64,000 nt of DNA from Ophiosphaerella korrae (Eukaryota; Ascomycota; Dothideomycetes; Pleosporales; Phaeosphaeriaceae), in assembly GCA_028456385.1 (NCBI GenBank), contig JALNQF010000002.1, positions 124,001 to 188,000 of the forward strand, in the 5' to 3' direction. Made by a program: the position numbers and the translations under genes. The notes below the pieces were generated by a model. The model was not told the DNA's origin, ran no database searches, and saw only the letters and a list, made by a program, of their open reading frames with translations. Positions 9,686 through 22,595 of the stretch are shown piece by piece (the first letter of the stretch is position 1; each line of letters opens with the position of its first letter).

Positions 9686-11758
9686 ATGTCATCACGTGCT
9701 TTACGGCGGGCACAAAAAGAATTTGAGGAGAAGCAATTGCAAGAACAGGAGAATGAACAGGAAGAGTCTGAAGAGGAAGTGGTGCCCAAGTTCAAGGCAA
9801 AACCTAGCTTGTTTGCTATGCTAGGAGCCGACGACGAGGATCAAGATGAGGATGAGGGCCAAGACGATGAACATCCAGAACCCGAGCCCAAGGTAGACAC
9901 GGCAGTCACTCCATCGGCTAAATCCAAGAAGAGTAAGAAGAAAAAGAAGAAGGGAAAAGCGAAAAGTACACCTGCTGATACAGCGAAGAGTACGACCACA
10001 GCCAACGACTTATCTGATCTTGACGAAATAGACCAGGCACTGATGGCACTCAACCTTACAGCAAACGGTCAGGCTGGCGCAGGTGATGATCAACATGGTT
10101 CTGCTATTAATGAAGAAGTGAAACAGTTATGCTCCGTACTGAGTATAGACACGCAGCACCTGCACGCAGCGAACGAGATGAAAAAGCTCTTTGGTCGAGC
10201 TGCGCTTCAAAATACCGATGAGGAGGCACGGCCACGGCAGAGAGGTGGCATCGCTGCAGCAGTCGATGGCCGCAATACGCCTAGTACTCGCAATCTTGCT
10301 TCCTTAGGCCTTCGTCGTAACATATTCATCCAAAGGAAGGAGGAATGGCCGCGTGCGACATCAGGGGGACTCAGCATGCAGGTTACTGAAAAGCGAGCCG
10401 ATGGTACTGTTATGTATAAATTCGTTCACAATCACGCGTATCAAAAAGTACAACAGGAATTCCAAGTTTGTGTTAGAAGCATGGACCCCGAGCGCATGAT
10501 TCAATTGCTTCATTTCAATCGTAAGTTTTTGATGAGAATGTCAATTAATTGATAGAATGCTAACTCAGTCGAAGCTTATCACATCTCTACCCTTCTCCAA
10601 GTATCTGAGATTGCAAAACAACAGCGTGATAATGCGACCGCATCGGAGCTGCTCGAGCGTGCCCTATTCACCTTTGGCCGCTCGGTCCACTCTACCTTCT
10701 CAGCCAACCTTGCCGCTGGTAAAGCACGCCTGGACTTCCGCTATCCAGAAAATCGTGAGTTCTGGCTCGCAATTTCGAGGTATATTAGCACATTGACCGT
10801 GCGAGCAACCTGGCGAACAGCTCTTGAATGGGCCAGACTGATGCTTGCTATGGATCCTGAGAATGATCCTTATTGTGTCCGGCTCTTCGTCGACCAACTA
10901 GCGTTACGTGGACGTGAGCCGCAGGTAGTGGTAGACCTCGTCGAGACGGATTACCTAGAGCGGCTTTGGAAAATTCCGCCCAATCTTGCTTTCAGTGTCG
11001 CTCTAGCTCATGATCGACTCAAGCAGCCACAGAAAGCACGCTCGACGTTACGAAATGCGATTAAAGAGTATCCGTGGTCAGCAGCCCTGCTATGCAAGGA
11101 ACTCGACATTTCACCGATTCCTAAGCCGGTGTGGGGGAAAGAGCCCAACGGTAACTTTCAAGAGATCCTCTGCCAACTCTACGTACCGAAGGCCAAGGAC
11201 CTCTGGAATACGACAGAAGCTACGAGTTTGCTGGTTGAGGTGTGCTATGCTTTTGAAGAGGATTTGGGTGCGGGCGAAGATCCCTACTGGCTTGCTCAAA
11301 TACCTGAGATTGATCTTGCAAGGCACGTCATACTTTCTGACGACCGAGGCCTGATGGCACTGCTCGATACGCGTGTGAAGTCAAGATTGACATCAATCTC
11401 CGATCCTCTTCCACCGGAGGACAATATACAGTCGTACGACCTGTCAGGATCTGGATCAGGTAACAGACAGCAGCGCTCGTCGGCAAATCGAGCTCAAATT
11501 ATCGCGACACATGAAGAACTGCGCCGTTACTTCCAAGGCATACAGGCCGAGAACCCCGCGAGAGAGGAGCTCACGGAGCAGACGCTGATTGAAGCGCTGG
11601 AAAGAGCAGGTACTTCGATGGATGAATTCCGGACAAATTTGAACCACTTCCGGGCATTGCGCATGCAGTTGCAAGAAGAGGGGGTCCAAAATTTCGAGCA
11701 GGACGGCCAGGACCGTGAGGAACTACTTGTAGTAATATCATCAGATGAGAGCGACTAG
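9686..11758 (+). CDS. RQC1: Rqc1/TCF25 family ribosome quality-control factor
   Basis: Two exons, 9686-10520 and 10569-11758 (48-nt intron), give 674 residues. The N-terminus starts MSSRALRRAQKEFEEKQ, followed by acidic runs and a Lys-rich stretch (KKSKKKKKKGK). It then shows the family block LSIDTQHLHAANEMKKLFGR. The TCF25 domain continues across the joint (HFNLEAYHISTLLQVSEIAK, RALFTFGRSVHSTF, RLDFRYPENREFWLAISR). The C-terminus is acidic. Rqc1 acts with Ltn1, Rqc2 and Cdc48 on 60S subunits carrying stalled nascent chains, in the cytosol. The intron is required: reading through it stops the frame right after LHFN. It is divergent from the PTC5-like gene. Confidence 0.93.
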
Positions 11759-12096
11759 ATAGACCAGATTACGCAAGCGACAGGGCCACAGCGTGGAAAA
11801 CTTGATAGTTGTTTGGTTTGCGAAGCTTGTTGGAATGTCCGAGTCAATCACAGCGGGCCACATTCATGTCGTAGCGGCGCTAGGGACGGCTTCATCCGCG
11901 GTGCCCAAGCAACGTCATTTGTTTATATGGCCTGTCTGCACCGCCTCAATCTCCACCTCAGCCCCTCCTTCACTACTACCGCCCCCGTCCCACTCTCACG
12001 TGCCAGCTTGCCGCATTCTCTGCCACGCGTTGACAGTCACGCTGCGAATACGAACGTTCTGCATCAAGCCTTGGTCTCTCACCACCGTCGCCAGCC
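11759..12096. other. Spacer between RQC1 and RhoGAP gene
   Basis: 338 bp, CT-rich towards the right (pyrimidine-rich stretches around 11945-12000), as is common upstream of fungal start codons. No gene seen; a long frame at 11793-12605 is the out-of-frame shadow of the RhoGAP exon. Confidence 0.5.
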
Positions 12097-14710
12097 ATGA
12101 GCGGCATGCGTGCAAAGGTGGCCAGCCGGCTGCGCAGCTCGTCGCTCTCAGCCGTCCCTCCCCCGCGCCAGAGCTCCAACTATTCGACCGACATGGCAAA
12201 GGCTGCCACCTCCATTCTCTACCGCTCGCCTCTGCCGTCCAAGGAGGGCCGGCCCGTCTTCATCCTCAATGCGGCTGCCATGCCCGATACCCACGAAACC
12301 GACTTCGACTCGCTGCTCCCCTACGTCCTCGCACGCCTGCCCGAGGAGGACGACCTGCTGAAGGGTTACGAGTACGAGGTTGTCTTTTTTGCAGGAGACG
12401 GCGATGGCGGGGCCACGTCCAAGAAGCACAGGCCTGGCTGGGGGTGGTTTCTGCAGGCATACCATGTCCTGTCTCGCGCAATGCGCAAACGCCTGCAGAA
12501 GCTGTACATTATCCACGAGAAGGCTTGGGTGCGCATCTTGACCGAGATCTTCTCCACCATTGTGAGCCCCAAGTTCAGGAGGAAGATCTACCATGGTATG
12601 TCTAACTGTGCCGCGCTTGACGTCGTGGCTGACTTGCACAGCCTCTAGCTTAACCACTCTTGCCCCGTACATCCAGATCGAAAACCTCATCATACCCCCG
12701 TCGACCTACCTCACCGACCGACGCATATCTGACGACATATTCGTGGAGAATGCCACGGGCCGCCGTGCATTTGGGGCTCGCAACCCTTTTCCTACAAGCA
12801 GCAATGGCAGAACGCGCTTTCCCAGAGTCCTGCGTGAGACGACGAGCTTTGTGCTCATGGAAGAGAACATCGTTTCCGAGGGTCTGTTTCGAGTGCCTCC
12901 ACATTCCAAGCTACGAGACGTGCTGAAGGAAGCCTACGACAGGGGCCAGAAGTACATCATCTATAAAGACAATGGAGTCACGCTCCCCATTCCACCATAT
13001 CCCCACGCTGAGCACCAGGACGAGATCATTGCTGAGGTGGAGCCCAAGGATGCCTATTCAGTCTTCATGGCTGCCGCCCTGATCAAGGCATGGTATGCTT
13101 CATTGAGAGAACCTATACTTCCACAATCCTCATATGCCGATCTGAAGCGTCTTTATGGCGATCCTCAGGATATCCCGGGCCTTGATAGGCTAAAAGATCT
13201 TTTCTCTCCAAAGTCAGAATGGTCTCTGTTGCCCGGTATATCCCGTGAAATTCTCGTCAGGCACCTTTTACCGCTTTTAGGTGCAGTGGCTGCCCGGCAA
13301 GAGTCAAACAGAATGACATCCGAGAACCTTGCTGTCTGCTTTGCACCAGCGCTGCTATGCGGGCCGGATCAGATCGAAGACGCTAAAATGTCCTCCATCC
13401 TGAGAAGACTCCTCAAACATGCAATCGATGCATGGCCAAAGGGTCTCTGTGATGCGTGCGAGCAGTCAGCAGACGTCTTCCACAAAGAGTTGAAGCTGCC
13501 AAAAGATGAAGCTGACTGGGAGGATCCACTCGACGGGACGCAACAATCAGGGGAGGACAGGAAGTCACTCGATGAACAGATTGGTGGCATCATTCTTGAG
13601 GATAACGAGAAGTCTTTTGAAGCATATCCAGAAGTTTCGGACGAGGCAATGCCACCTCCATTGCCCCCTCGTTCTCGCGTTCCATCCACCAAATCTTCCA
13701 CTGACTCCTCGAGGAGGAAGCCTGCACCATCGGTCGAGGTCCCACCCCCAAGATATTCTACTGTTATATCAAATGCGCCTGAAGACGTTGCTGAATCCCC
13801 CAGTGCTTATGCTGCAATAGCTGATGGTTTTTCTCCACGAAGACAAGAACACGAGCAGGCACCGGCTCTGCCTCCGCGAAGGAATCAAGGACCAAGCGAG
13901 AAGTCTGGTATGCGCAATTCAACTTCTATTCCTGATTTTACATCGGCTCTGCCGAACGCCCAGACCGAGATCTCTCCTATTCCTCCTTTTGCTGCCAAAC
14001 TCAATATTCCGAAGAGGAAGACCCTGACAGCAGCGCAGGTTGATAACGTGGAGAAGTCTACTCTTGCACCAGCGTCGGCAACAGCATGGAAACCGACGCC
14101 CCAAGGTTACGATCTGAAAACAAGGAGTGCAAGTCTACCACAGGGCCCAATGCGTCTGCCCGGATTAGCAACCTTACCTGCTTTGTCAACAACTGAGAGA
14201 TTTTTACATACACCCACAGCAAAACAAGATCCACTTTCTACACCAGCGTTTACCCAGAGTGAAAAGACGTCACCAGTCAGTATTGTACGACCGCCGAATC
14301 CAGATCAAAAACCCGCATCCGCAGTAGAATATCGCCGCCCCAGTATCCCCGCCTCGTCATATCGTACCCCGACCATTACTGGCCTGGCTCGTCCAGTATA
14401 TCCCAATACGCCTGTCAACCCCATAAAGACCCGCCCTCCATCCAAGTCAACCTCCCTTCCCGTTCCCGGCCCGAAACCTCGCACCATAAGCCCAGGTTTG
14501 TTACATCGCATGCCTAGCTTTGAGGCGAGACAACAGCCAAGCGACCAGTTTCCTGCCCGCAAGATGCTAACGCCTAAGAAATTGAACTTGAAAAAGCAGT
14601 CTGTAGACGACCTGAGAAAGCTCTACGAGGAAAGGGCCGGCACTGCAAGCGTACTCGTAGAAGCGGGCAAATGGAACAAAGACCCCGAGCAGACCGGGCG
14701 ATTGACTTGA
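12097..14710 (+). CDS. ECM25: RhoGAP protein with N-terminal CRAL-TRIO-like domain
   Basis: Two exons, 12097-12595 and 12642-14710, give 855 residues. Residues ~30-210 resemble the Sec14/BCH-like domain of p50RhoGAP proteins (PVFILNAAAMPDT, YEYEVVFFAGDG, LQKLYIIHEKAWVRILTEIF, SSLTTLAPYI). The RhoGAP domain spans about 235-440. It contains EGLFRVPPHSKLRDVLKEAY with the likely catalytic arginine finger R250, then IKAWYASLREPILP and NRMTSENLAVCFAPALL. The C-terminal half is disordered and proline-rich, with SH3-ligand-like motifs (PPPLPPRSRV, ALPPRRN). It should stimulate GTP hydrolysis on a Rho-type GTPase at the cell cortex; the target GTPase cannot be read from sequence. The symbol follows the yeast protein with the same architecture and is tentative. 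Confidence 0.88.
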
Positions 14711-15076
14711 TTTTGGTACTACTTGACTTGCATTTTCCCTGTTGTCAGGATACCCTTTCCTAGTATATTTTTAGGGCTACAAAATTTAATGGTTGGACTT
14801 CTCCGCTTGCATCGAATGGATAGGTGTTTCATATACTTGAATTGATGGCTTCGAGTGAACGGGTAATAAACCAATGAGTCAAAGTATACATGGTGCTGTA
14901 TTGCCTCCCCCTTCCTCTGCGTTTATTCCTGTCTGCATGTGCCTTTCTTCGTCCCTTTTATTCCGCTATAATGCTTAACTCTGTATTCGCATATTTAAAG
15001 TCATAGATACCGCGTCTGTATGTGTAAAAATACAGTCACCAAGATAACTCTCTCTCCTTTATCCAACCCCTCACCC
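14711..15076. terminator. Convergent 3' region between RhoGAP and TF genes
   Basis: 366 bp between two stop codons of convergent genes. AT-rich with poly(A)-signal-like words such as GTAATAAACC near 14860. It should hold both 3' UTRs; exact cleavage sites are not visible. Confidence 0.45.
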
Positions 15077-17899
15077 TCAACTCGTATGATGATTCGGAAA
15101 CCACTGTCCCCCAAACTCCTCCTGCTGCCCCGTATGCCCATGCTGCTGATACACCACCGCCTCACCCTGCCCAAACTCCGTCGTTACCCCCGGTAAATAC
15201 TCGCCGCCCGCCTGGCTCGCATATGCGCTCCCAGACGTCGGCGCAAACCCATTATGACTCAACTGCCATTCCTCGCTGATCTTGGACCCGTCGCGGCCCA
15301 GGCGCTCCGCCGTGTTGGGCGACGCCAGAACGCTGCCGAGTGCCACGGGGCTCATGTGCTGGAAGCTTGTGCGCGGTAGGATGGGGCCCGGCATGCCTGG
15401 GATGGGGGTCCAGAAGAGTGTTTCGGCGGGGTTGGGAGCGTGGGTTTCGGTGCTTGTTGAAGGGATAGCGGCGACAGAGTGGGGGTATTGGTATGTGGAG
15501 AGGTTGGGGTAGGAGTGCATGGTGGGGTGGTGGATGTTGGGGCTTTGGGACTGGTGGCTGATGGGGACGCTGTTGGGGCGTGATATCGCTAAGTGGGTGG
15601 CCAGTTGGAGGGACCCCTCGGCGCCAAACATGGAGAGGCTTTCGCGTCTGTGTGGGTGGATGTCGGGTGGGTAGGATATGCTTGGGGCCATGTGGCTGCC
15701 GGTTGTGTTTGGAACGACGAGTAAGGGATCGGTTGATGGGCTGGTGGTGCCTAAGGGCCGCTCGGTGTCGCTGGCTGGAAGAAGCTTCGAGTTTCGTAGT
15801 TCCTCAGGCCATGGCAGATTCCAGGTCTTTGCCAACGTATAAATGATCCTGAAACTCCTCGCTCCAAAATAATGGCACTCGTGAAGATCCTCTAGGCCTT
15901 GGAGACCCTCGACGAGGTTCTGGTATGATGTCCTGTTGTCTTTTGAGTAGAGCAAATGCACGATGCAGACAGACAAAAGTATATGTGGTATGGCAAGATG
16001 TGCTTGGCGGAAATCATAGAGTTGCTGATAAGTTCTGGTGAGTTTGGATACAGTATCCGCGGCTTCGATGCAGATATCGCGGGGATGAACGTCTGATGGA
16101 AGGAGGTCGACCTTGAGCATCGGGCGGAAAAGATGTACAATGATTGTGTAGTATAACATGCTAGCAATTGTTAGCGCGAAAACAAGCCAAGTACAGCAAA
16201 ACGCACTGTAGCACTAAGATGTGCGGCCCAGGCTGCTTGTTGTCGTTGATTCGTAGTGCTGTTGGCAGCTTTCGATACCAAGCCTGGTATTTGTTGTAAC
16301 AATCAAGAAGCTTTGTGCTAGTGAGTCGCTCCCTTGGTGCAAAAAACATGTAGTTATTATCGTTGGCAAGTTCCGAAAGTGCGGTAAACTCCTGAAGGAA
16401 CAAATGTGACGGAACCGTGTCTAGCTGGCCATGCGAAGCCCCTGGGAATGATTCGGGGAAACCAGCAACGTCTTCGAGCACAGGTTTATCTATGGTGATG
16501 GCGGCTCGTGGAAATTGGGAAATGCGGCCCATGCATATTGACCAAACTCTAGCTAATGTATCAGTGAGTGGTCGTTGTTATAGACTATTGGGTACTTACG
16601 TGTCTACAGTGAAGCAACCCCAAAATGTAATCTTCCTGACCTTAATTTCACACTCCGTCAGGCGGAGCGCAGGACTGGCGCTGTTGTCCAAGTGTAAGCC
16701 AAGCTCAACACACATCCGTAAGCACCTGCCAATGTAACTGAACCCCGAACTATCGCGTCCGGCGCTTGGCTCGCGTAGAGACATGATGCAGAGCGCTTGT
16801 GTAGTGGTTAGACTCGGAGTCTCATCTTCGAAAAGTAACCTCTTTGCTTCTGCAAAAAAATGATCACCCGCTGTGCGGAAGTTGGATGGATCTGTTCTCC
16901 CTGCGGGTTCATCCGTGAGATGACAGGCATAAGCGCAGATGGCATTGACTAGCAACAAAGAACAGTACTTATCGCGACCTGAATAGAAGTCCTTGTAGAA
17001 ACATTCGCGGCTGAAGAGGACGTAGAATGGGTGGCTCCAAGTAAAGTATAAAATGATCAATCTTTTGACGAAGGCCATATCGTTCGTCACATTCGTCCAC
17101 GTTGTACCCTCGCGCTCGATGTGTGCGCTGTTCTGTCGTGCTCGGCCACCTCCAAAATTTTCTTCCTCGGGAACCAAGCTAAGGCCAGCAGAGTGTCCAA
17201 AGTGCCGGCTCTGGCCTGTAACAGTAAGGGCGGGTTTCCCCAGTAGGACACTCAGATCGGTTTCGAGGCTGCGGACCTCAAGAGGTGTGCTAGGAGGTAA
17301 CGGCACAGTCTTACGCCACGAATCAACGAGAGTGTCTATGTCGAGCTCAGGATCCTTTCGTATGTGGGAGATGAACTCAGCCACATGTTCATCCGGGAGA
17401 GAACGGATTGATTTGATGATGAAGTCGGTGCTCGAGGCGGTGTCGCCATCGGGTGAAGTGATACTAGAGGCATCGCGCTTGGTACCTGCATTGACGGCAG
17501 ATGAAGAGCCATTCTTTGAGCGACGGCTTTCGCTATCAGGAATGTAGAAGCATTTAGTCTTGTAGACAGCGGTACATGTTGCGCAAAGAGGTGTACCACC
17601 GTCACACTGTGGGTGGCAGGTCAGCAATGAAGCTCAGTGGTGTTGGCGTGTTGTCAAGCTGCAGGTCACAGCATGTAGAAGTGTAATCGAAGTTCGCGGT
17701 CCGCGGAGTTGAAGCTCTAACATCAAGCCACTGTCTACAAGGGTTCGGCTATTGACACGAAGGTACTTACTTTGGATTTGCGTTTACGACAAGGACCGCA
17801 TGCTGACTGAGTACAGCGTCGCTTAATTGTCTTGGAGTCTCCTAGAGTTGAGAGGTCCTGATCATCTCGTTGCGCGGACGCAGCAGCGCCACGAGCCAT
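15077..17899 (-). CDS. Zn2Cys6 fungal transcription factor (fungal_trans type)
   Basis: Four exons, 17899-17771, 17606-16600, 16548-16207 and 16160-15077, give 853 residues. The binuclear zinc cluster is split by the first intron: C34, C37, C44, C51, C54 and C62 in the pattern CX2CX6CX6CX2CX7C, with basic residues between C37 and C44. The middle region matches the fungal-specific transcription factor domain (FVKRLIILYFTWSHPFYVLF, CIMSLREPSAGRDSSGFSYIGRC, FWGCFTVDTVWSICMGR, HMLYYTIIVHLFRPML). The C-terminus is long, Pro/Ser/His-rich and presumably disordered. It is a nuclear sequence-specific regulator; its targets are unknown. No biosynthetic cluster is next to it. Every exon joint was checked by frame and by restored motifs. 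Confidence 0.9.
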
Positions 17900-19177
17900 T
17901 TCTGATAGTGCAGAATATCAAAGAAATGAAGGCAAGCTCACATGCTCCGTGGAGGGGACTCTTCTGCGGACATGCTCCAGCCAAAGCAAGGTTGCTAAAA
18001 AGATATTAGCCACCTCAGACGGGGGCACAACAGATTTGAGATTAATTGAGTAGCTGTGACGTCGGAGGCTAGATGGGCCTATGTCGACGGTACCTTGTAG
18101 TCTTTGAGACGTATGTGCCGTTCGATCGATTCAGTGAACGCAACGGTGGCAAATGCTCGGTATTTGCCGTGGTGCAAGATTTAGATGCAAGCTTCCGATG
18201 CAAGATTGCGATTGGTTCAGAATGTCTGTTGTTCTCGAATGAGGGACGAACAGTTGTGCTGTAATCGCGGAGGAGGCGAACTTGGTAATCGAGATCTTGA
18301 ACCAGGATGGGAAATTCGTATCGAATTCCGCAAATACCATATATTACTAAGCATTCGGCTACGGACTCCCGGTGGGGCCATCCCAACTGCTCTTGTCCTT
18401 GTTCCCATCTCACGCTCCTGAACATTTCCCGCCTGCGGAATTCACGCCGACCCTGTGAAAATTTTGTTACATCGCGATACGGACCTAATCGATCAGCGGG
18501 ATGGCGTCGATGTTGGCCGAGATGATTTCAATGAACAAAGGAACACGAGCCTTTGGAAGCAATGGTCTCGATGCGGGAAGATAAGTGAAGGAGGAGAGAG
18601 GTTTGGCAAAGGGATCACCAGATCAATACTCCAATCTCGAGTACGAAGGATCTTCAGGGTCTCTTGAGTTTGGGATAGAAGGCCCGATTACGATCAAACA
18701 CAGTTGCCATCTTGAGCATTCATGAAACCCATTGATATCACTCACTACGCATATCGGAGAATGACTTTCTCTACGTGGTTCGCTCGCCTCGTGCCTTCTT
18801 GGTGGTAGTTTCCGAGCCATGGATATCGTCAAAGCATCATTACACTGTGATTTGTTCGCAAACTGCCAGACTTCCAAGGTCCTTGCCGATACCACCGAAG
18901 CGCCAAGATACCTTGCAATTCGCCACCCAATTGGGTTCGCTTGGAATGTAGGGCCACCATGAAATTTGTCTTCGTAAGAAAGACTCGGCACTTAGACTAA
19001 TGCACCAAGGTTTGACGTGGCCTGGCATTTGTCAAGACTCATATGTGATTAACTTAAGTCAGACTGCCACCCATTTATTGCTACGAAAGAGTGATACAAC
19101 ATTGCCGTCGACAGCATATTCATTCTATACATGTCCTAGTGAAACTCTATGAACGAGCAGGAATCACAAGGATTAAT
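17900..19177. other. Long spacer upstream of the TF gene
   Basis: 1.28 kb between the TF start and the 3' end of chorismate synthase. Several 60-120-codon frames occur (for example 18069-18425 and 18623-18991 on the minus strand) but none shows a recognisable motif or splice-supported extension. Probably TF promoter/5' UTR plus ARO2 3' UTR. Confidence 0.5.
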
Positions 19178-20500
19178 TCATCTTTGCACAGGTTTAACGC
19201 TATCCAAGGGCGGCAGTAGGCTTTTTGCTCCCGCCCTGGCCTGTTGGGCGAGCACGGCATCAATTATGACCAATGCAGCCATTGTCTCGACGATAGGCAC
19301 CGCACGGGGCACTACACACGGGTCATGTCGGCCTTTGGCCTCCAAAACGCCATCGGTCTCATCATAAGTCGCTGTTGTTTGTGCCTGTCCAATTGTCGCT
19401 GGTGGCTTGAAAGCGACATTGAAGTAAATATGTGCGCCATTTGTAATACCACCCTGGATACCACCCGAGTTGTTCGTCTTCGTGGTTAACTTGGGCCGAT
19501 GTACATTCGCCGAAGGATTCTCGCCAGCAGGTACAGCAGGTGCCTTGGTAAATGGGTCATTGTGGATTGAACCAGGTATCTGGGTGCCGCCAAAGCCTGA
19601 TCCAACTTCGAAGCCCTTGGTAGCTGGGATGGAGAGCATAGCATGCCCAAGCTTTGCCTCGAGTTTATCAAAGCATGGTTCCCCTAAGCCTGTAGGGCAA
19701 TTTCTTATCACACAGGTCACTGTCCCACCTATACTGTCCTGCGCATCTCGATACTTTTCTACTAACTGCTCCATACGCCTTGTAACATCGGCGTTGGGGC
19801 ACCGGACGGGTAGATACTCATCTACCTCCTTGCGCGTGATTGTGTCGACAAGCTTTAGATACTCGGGATTTGTGGTGGCGGTTGGATGTTCAGGCGTGGG
19901 AGGGAAGAGAAACTCATTTCCAATCGAGGCAGTAAAAGCGACAATCTCAATGCCATAAGCTTCGCGGAGGTACTTTTCTGCTATTGCGCCAGCTGCTACC
20001 CGACCTGTCTGCTGTCAGCACTTGATGCCAATCTAGGGAGCACCTGACTAACCAATTGTCTCGCGCGCACTGCTTCGGCCGCCTCCCGAACTAGCTTTTA
20101 CACCATACTTTTCCAGATATGTCCAATCCGCATGGCTCGGCCTCGGGTACAAGTCCATAGTCTTGTTACCGTAGTCCTGCTTGCGCTGGTTCTCGTTCAT
20201 GACACGCAGGCCAATCGGTGTTCCCAGGGTGATTCCAAACTCGGTGCCCGACTGGATCTCGACACGGTCCTTTTCATTCCGTGGAGTGGTAATGGCGGAT
20301 TGGCCTGGTCTTCGGCGCGTCATTTGGGGCTGAATGTCAGCGTCTGTGAGGGCCATGCCTGGTGGACAGCCATCGACAATAGCACCGACGGAGAGGCAAT
20401 GAGATTCGCCATAGCTGGCTTGCTGTTAGAGCCCATGAATTGGATTGAGAGGGCTCTTTACATACGTGGTAACTCTGAAATGTGTGCCAAAAGTAGACAT
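19178..20500 (-). CDS. ARO2: Chorismate synthase
   Basis: Exons 20500-20466, 20414-20053 and 20004-19178 give 407 residues. The 35-nt first exon encodes [12 protein letters not shown]; splicing restores [21 protein letters not shown], the first family signature. The others are [39 protein letters not shown] and [15 protein letters not shown]. The enzyme converts 5-enolpyruvylshikimate-3-phosphate to chorismate with reduced FMN, the last common step of aromatic amino-acid synthesis, in the cytosol. Fungal enzymes are bifunctional with NADPH:FMN reductase activity, known for the family and not visible here. The length is close to the usual fungal size. It is divergent from porin, 834 bp away. 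Confidence 0.97.
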
Positions 20501-21334
20501 TTTGGTGAGCGTGCGGTGCAGAGTCAGCTCACTCGGTATTAAGTACGGCGGTGCTGACTAATTCGTAGCGAAGTTACTCAGGTCAGAAATGAATGACTAT
20601 GTACTGTCCGGAGGCGAAGCCCTATGACCCGTGAAGTCCGTTCGGATCTGGCTGGTAGGAGTCGCAAGAGTCACTTTGGAAATGGTTTGTTTAGGTGGGG
20701 CTGAGTGATGACATTGAGCGACGTCGGCGACAAGAGCTAGTAGCTAGCCCTTGCAGGGTTGAAAACATTATCGATAAACCATCTCAGTCTGGCAGAGTTG
20801 AAGCAGGCCGTAGGCGGAGGCGGATTATCTGATCAGACGGCGCCCCTGAGCAGGAGATGCTGAGCCGGAAGAATCCAGAAGGTCTGCCGACGAGGGCGAC
20901 AGTGGCACTGCATTGAACAGCCAGCAGCGGGGTGTGCTGTATGTACTTGGTATTGGAGAGAGAGTCACGGGGGGGCAATTGGCGAATGTGTCAAAACAGC
21001 GGTGTGTGCAAATGAGATGGCAGAGGCCCGGTCCAGTGTGCTTGGGACTGATTCGCAAAGCAAAATGCGACACGAGTGGCAGGACCTGCTCGCGGGATTG
21101 GCAGCAATCTACCAAGCAAAGCACGTTGTTGGCTGTGTGGGCGAGGAGGGGCTGCTCCAGCCAAGTGTCGCCCGTAAATGGCCGTAGCGCGTGCGTGCCG
21201 TGACCTCACACAGCCCTGGGGTGTTTTTGGTTTTCACTGCGCTTTGCTCTTGACTGTCTAGCAACATCAAACCCTCCCTACCACCACATCTCTATTCCAG
21301 ACCCCCAGGCTCCTGCTCTCCAACGCCCTCCATC
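20501..21334. promoter_or_regulatory. Shared upstream region of ARO2 and porin
   Basis: 834 bp between divergent start codons. Short frames on both strands (such as 20825-21124) have no motif support. The 90 bp before the porin ATG are pyrimidine-rich (AACATCAAACCCTCCCTACC), typical of highly expressed fungal genes. A TGAC-rich patch lies around 20705-20725. Confidence 0.45.
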
Positions 21335-22595
21335 ATGGCCGAATACGTCAAGGTCGAGAAGATCATCCCCAAATTCCCACCGCCGGCTTTCAGCGACATC
21401 GCCAAAGCCTCCAACGACGTATGTTTTGGACTCACCACAGCTGGTGCCGAGGATGCAATCGCTGACACGGCCAACCTCTAGCTTATCAACAAGGACTTCT
21501 ACCACACTGCCGCAGGTCAGGCAATGCAATTGAGCCTCGCGCGCCACTGCTTACGCTTTTTTAGCTGCCCTTGAGGTCAAGCTCAAGGCTCCCAACGGTG
21601 TCAACTTCACCGCCAAGGGCACCTCAGCGCACAGCGGCCCAGTCACTTCCTCTGTAAGTCTGCGCGCCAAAACTCCATCTTTGCGATCGCTAACTGTATC
21701 TACAACAGCTCGAGGGCAAGAAGGCGCTCTCCAACGGTATTACCCCTCGTTCCGCGACTTTCTACGTGCCCTTCCACTGTACCCCAGCTTTTTCTTCCTT
21801 CATATTTCACTCAATTCACCCGCCCGGTGGAAGTGTGGCCACAGGTATAGGAGTACGTCTGCTGACGACCAAACGCGCAGGCATCAGCATCACCCAGTCG
21901 TGGAACACCGCCAACCTCCTTGCTACCAAGGTTGAGCTCAATGACACCTTTGCTAGCGGCCTGAAGGCCGAGGTCCTCTCCAACTTTGCCCCCAACGCTG
22001 GCAACAAGGGACAGAAACTCAACCTCCACTTCAAGCAGTCCAACATCCACGGTCGCGCCCTGGTTGACTATTCGCCCACTGGCGCCATTGCCGCCACCGC
22101 CGATGCTGTTGTTGCTCACGACGGCTTCGTCGTTGGTGGTGAGGTTGGCTATGATGTGCAGAAGGCTGCCATCACCAAGTACTCCGCTGCTCTCGGCTAC
22201 ACCACCCCTCTCTACAACGCCGCCGTCACTGCCACCAACTCCCTGAGCGTCTTCACTGCCTCGTATTACCAGCGCGTGAACCCCGCCGTCGAGGCTGGTG
22301 CTAAGGCATCCTGGGACTCCAAGTCCGGCTCCAACGTCGGTCTTGAGCTCGCTGCGAAGTACAAGCTCGACCCTGCTTCCTTCGCCAAGGTATGCCTCAT
22401 TTGCTGAGGGTTAGATAAGAAGGTTGAGGCTGATGAATTCTATAGGCTAAAATCAACAATCTCGGCATTGCTTCCCTCGCATACAACACCAAGGTCAACT
22501 CGGGGTTGACCTTTGGCATTGGTGGTTCTTTCGATACCCAGAAGTTAAATGAGGCCGGCCACAAGCTCGGCACCAGCTTCACCTTCGAGGGTTAA
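21335..22595 (+). CDS. POR1: Mitochondrial outer-membrane porin (VDAC)
   Basis: Six exons, 21335-21418, 21482-21515, 21565-21653, 21709-21736, 21881-22389 and 22446-22595, give 297 residues. Two exons are very small (34 and 28 nt). After splicing it reads PPAFSDIAKASNDLINKDFY, LEVKLKAPNGVNFTAKG, GISITQSWNTANLL and LHFKQSNIHGRA. YDVQKAAITKYSAALGY and the final SFDTQKLNEAGHK follow, a complete VDAC beta-barrel. It forms the voltage-gated metabolite pore for ATP, ADP and small anions. Compared with the well-known ~283-residue fungal porins it carries roughly 13 extra residues before PAFSDIAK. Translation start alternatives there deserve transcript evidence. Many introns in a compact gene are usual for fungal porins. 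Confidence 0.95.

Noticed and set aside
11793..12605. 270-codon plus-strand frame
   Set aside because: Out-of-frame shadow over the RhoGAP first exon and its 5' region.
12148..12693. 181-codon minus-strand frame opposite the RhoGAP gene
   Set aside because: Antisense shadow of GC-rich coding sequence; no family features.
18069..18991. Minus-strand frames of 118 and 122 codons
   Set aside because: No motifs; lie in the presumed promoter of the Zn2Cys6 gene.
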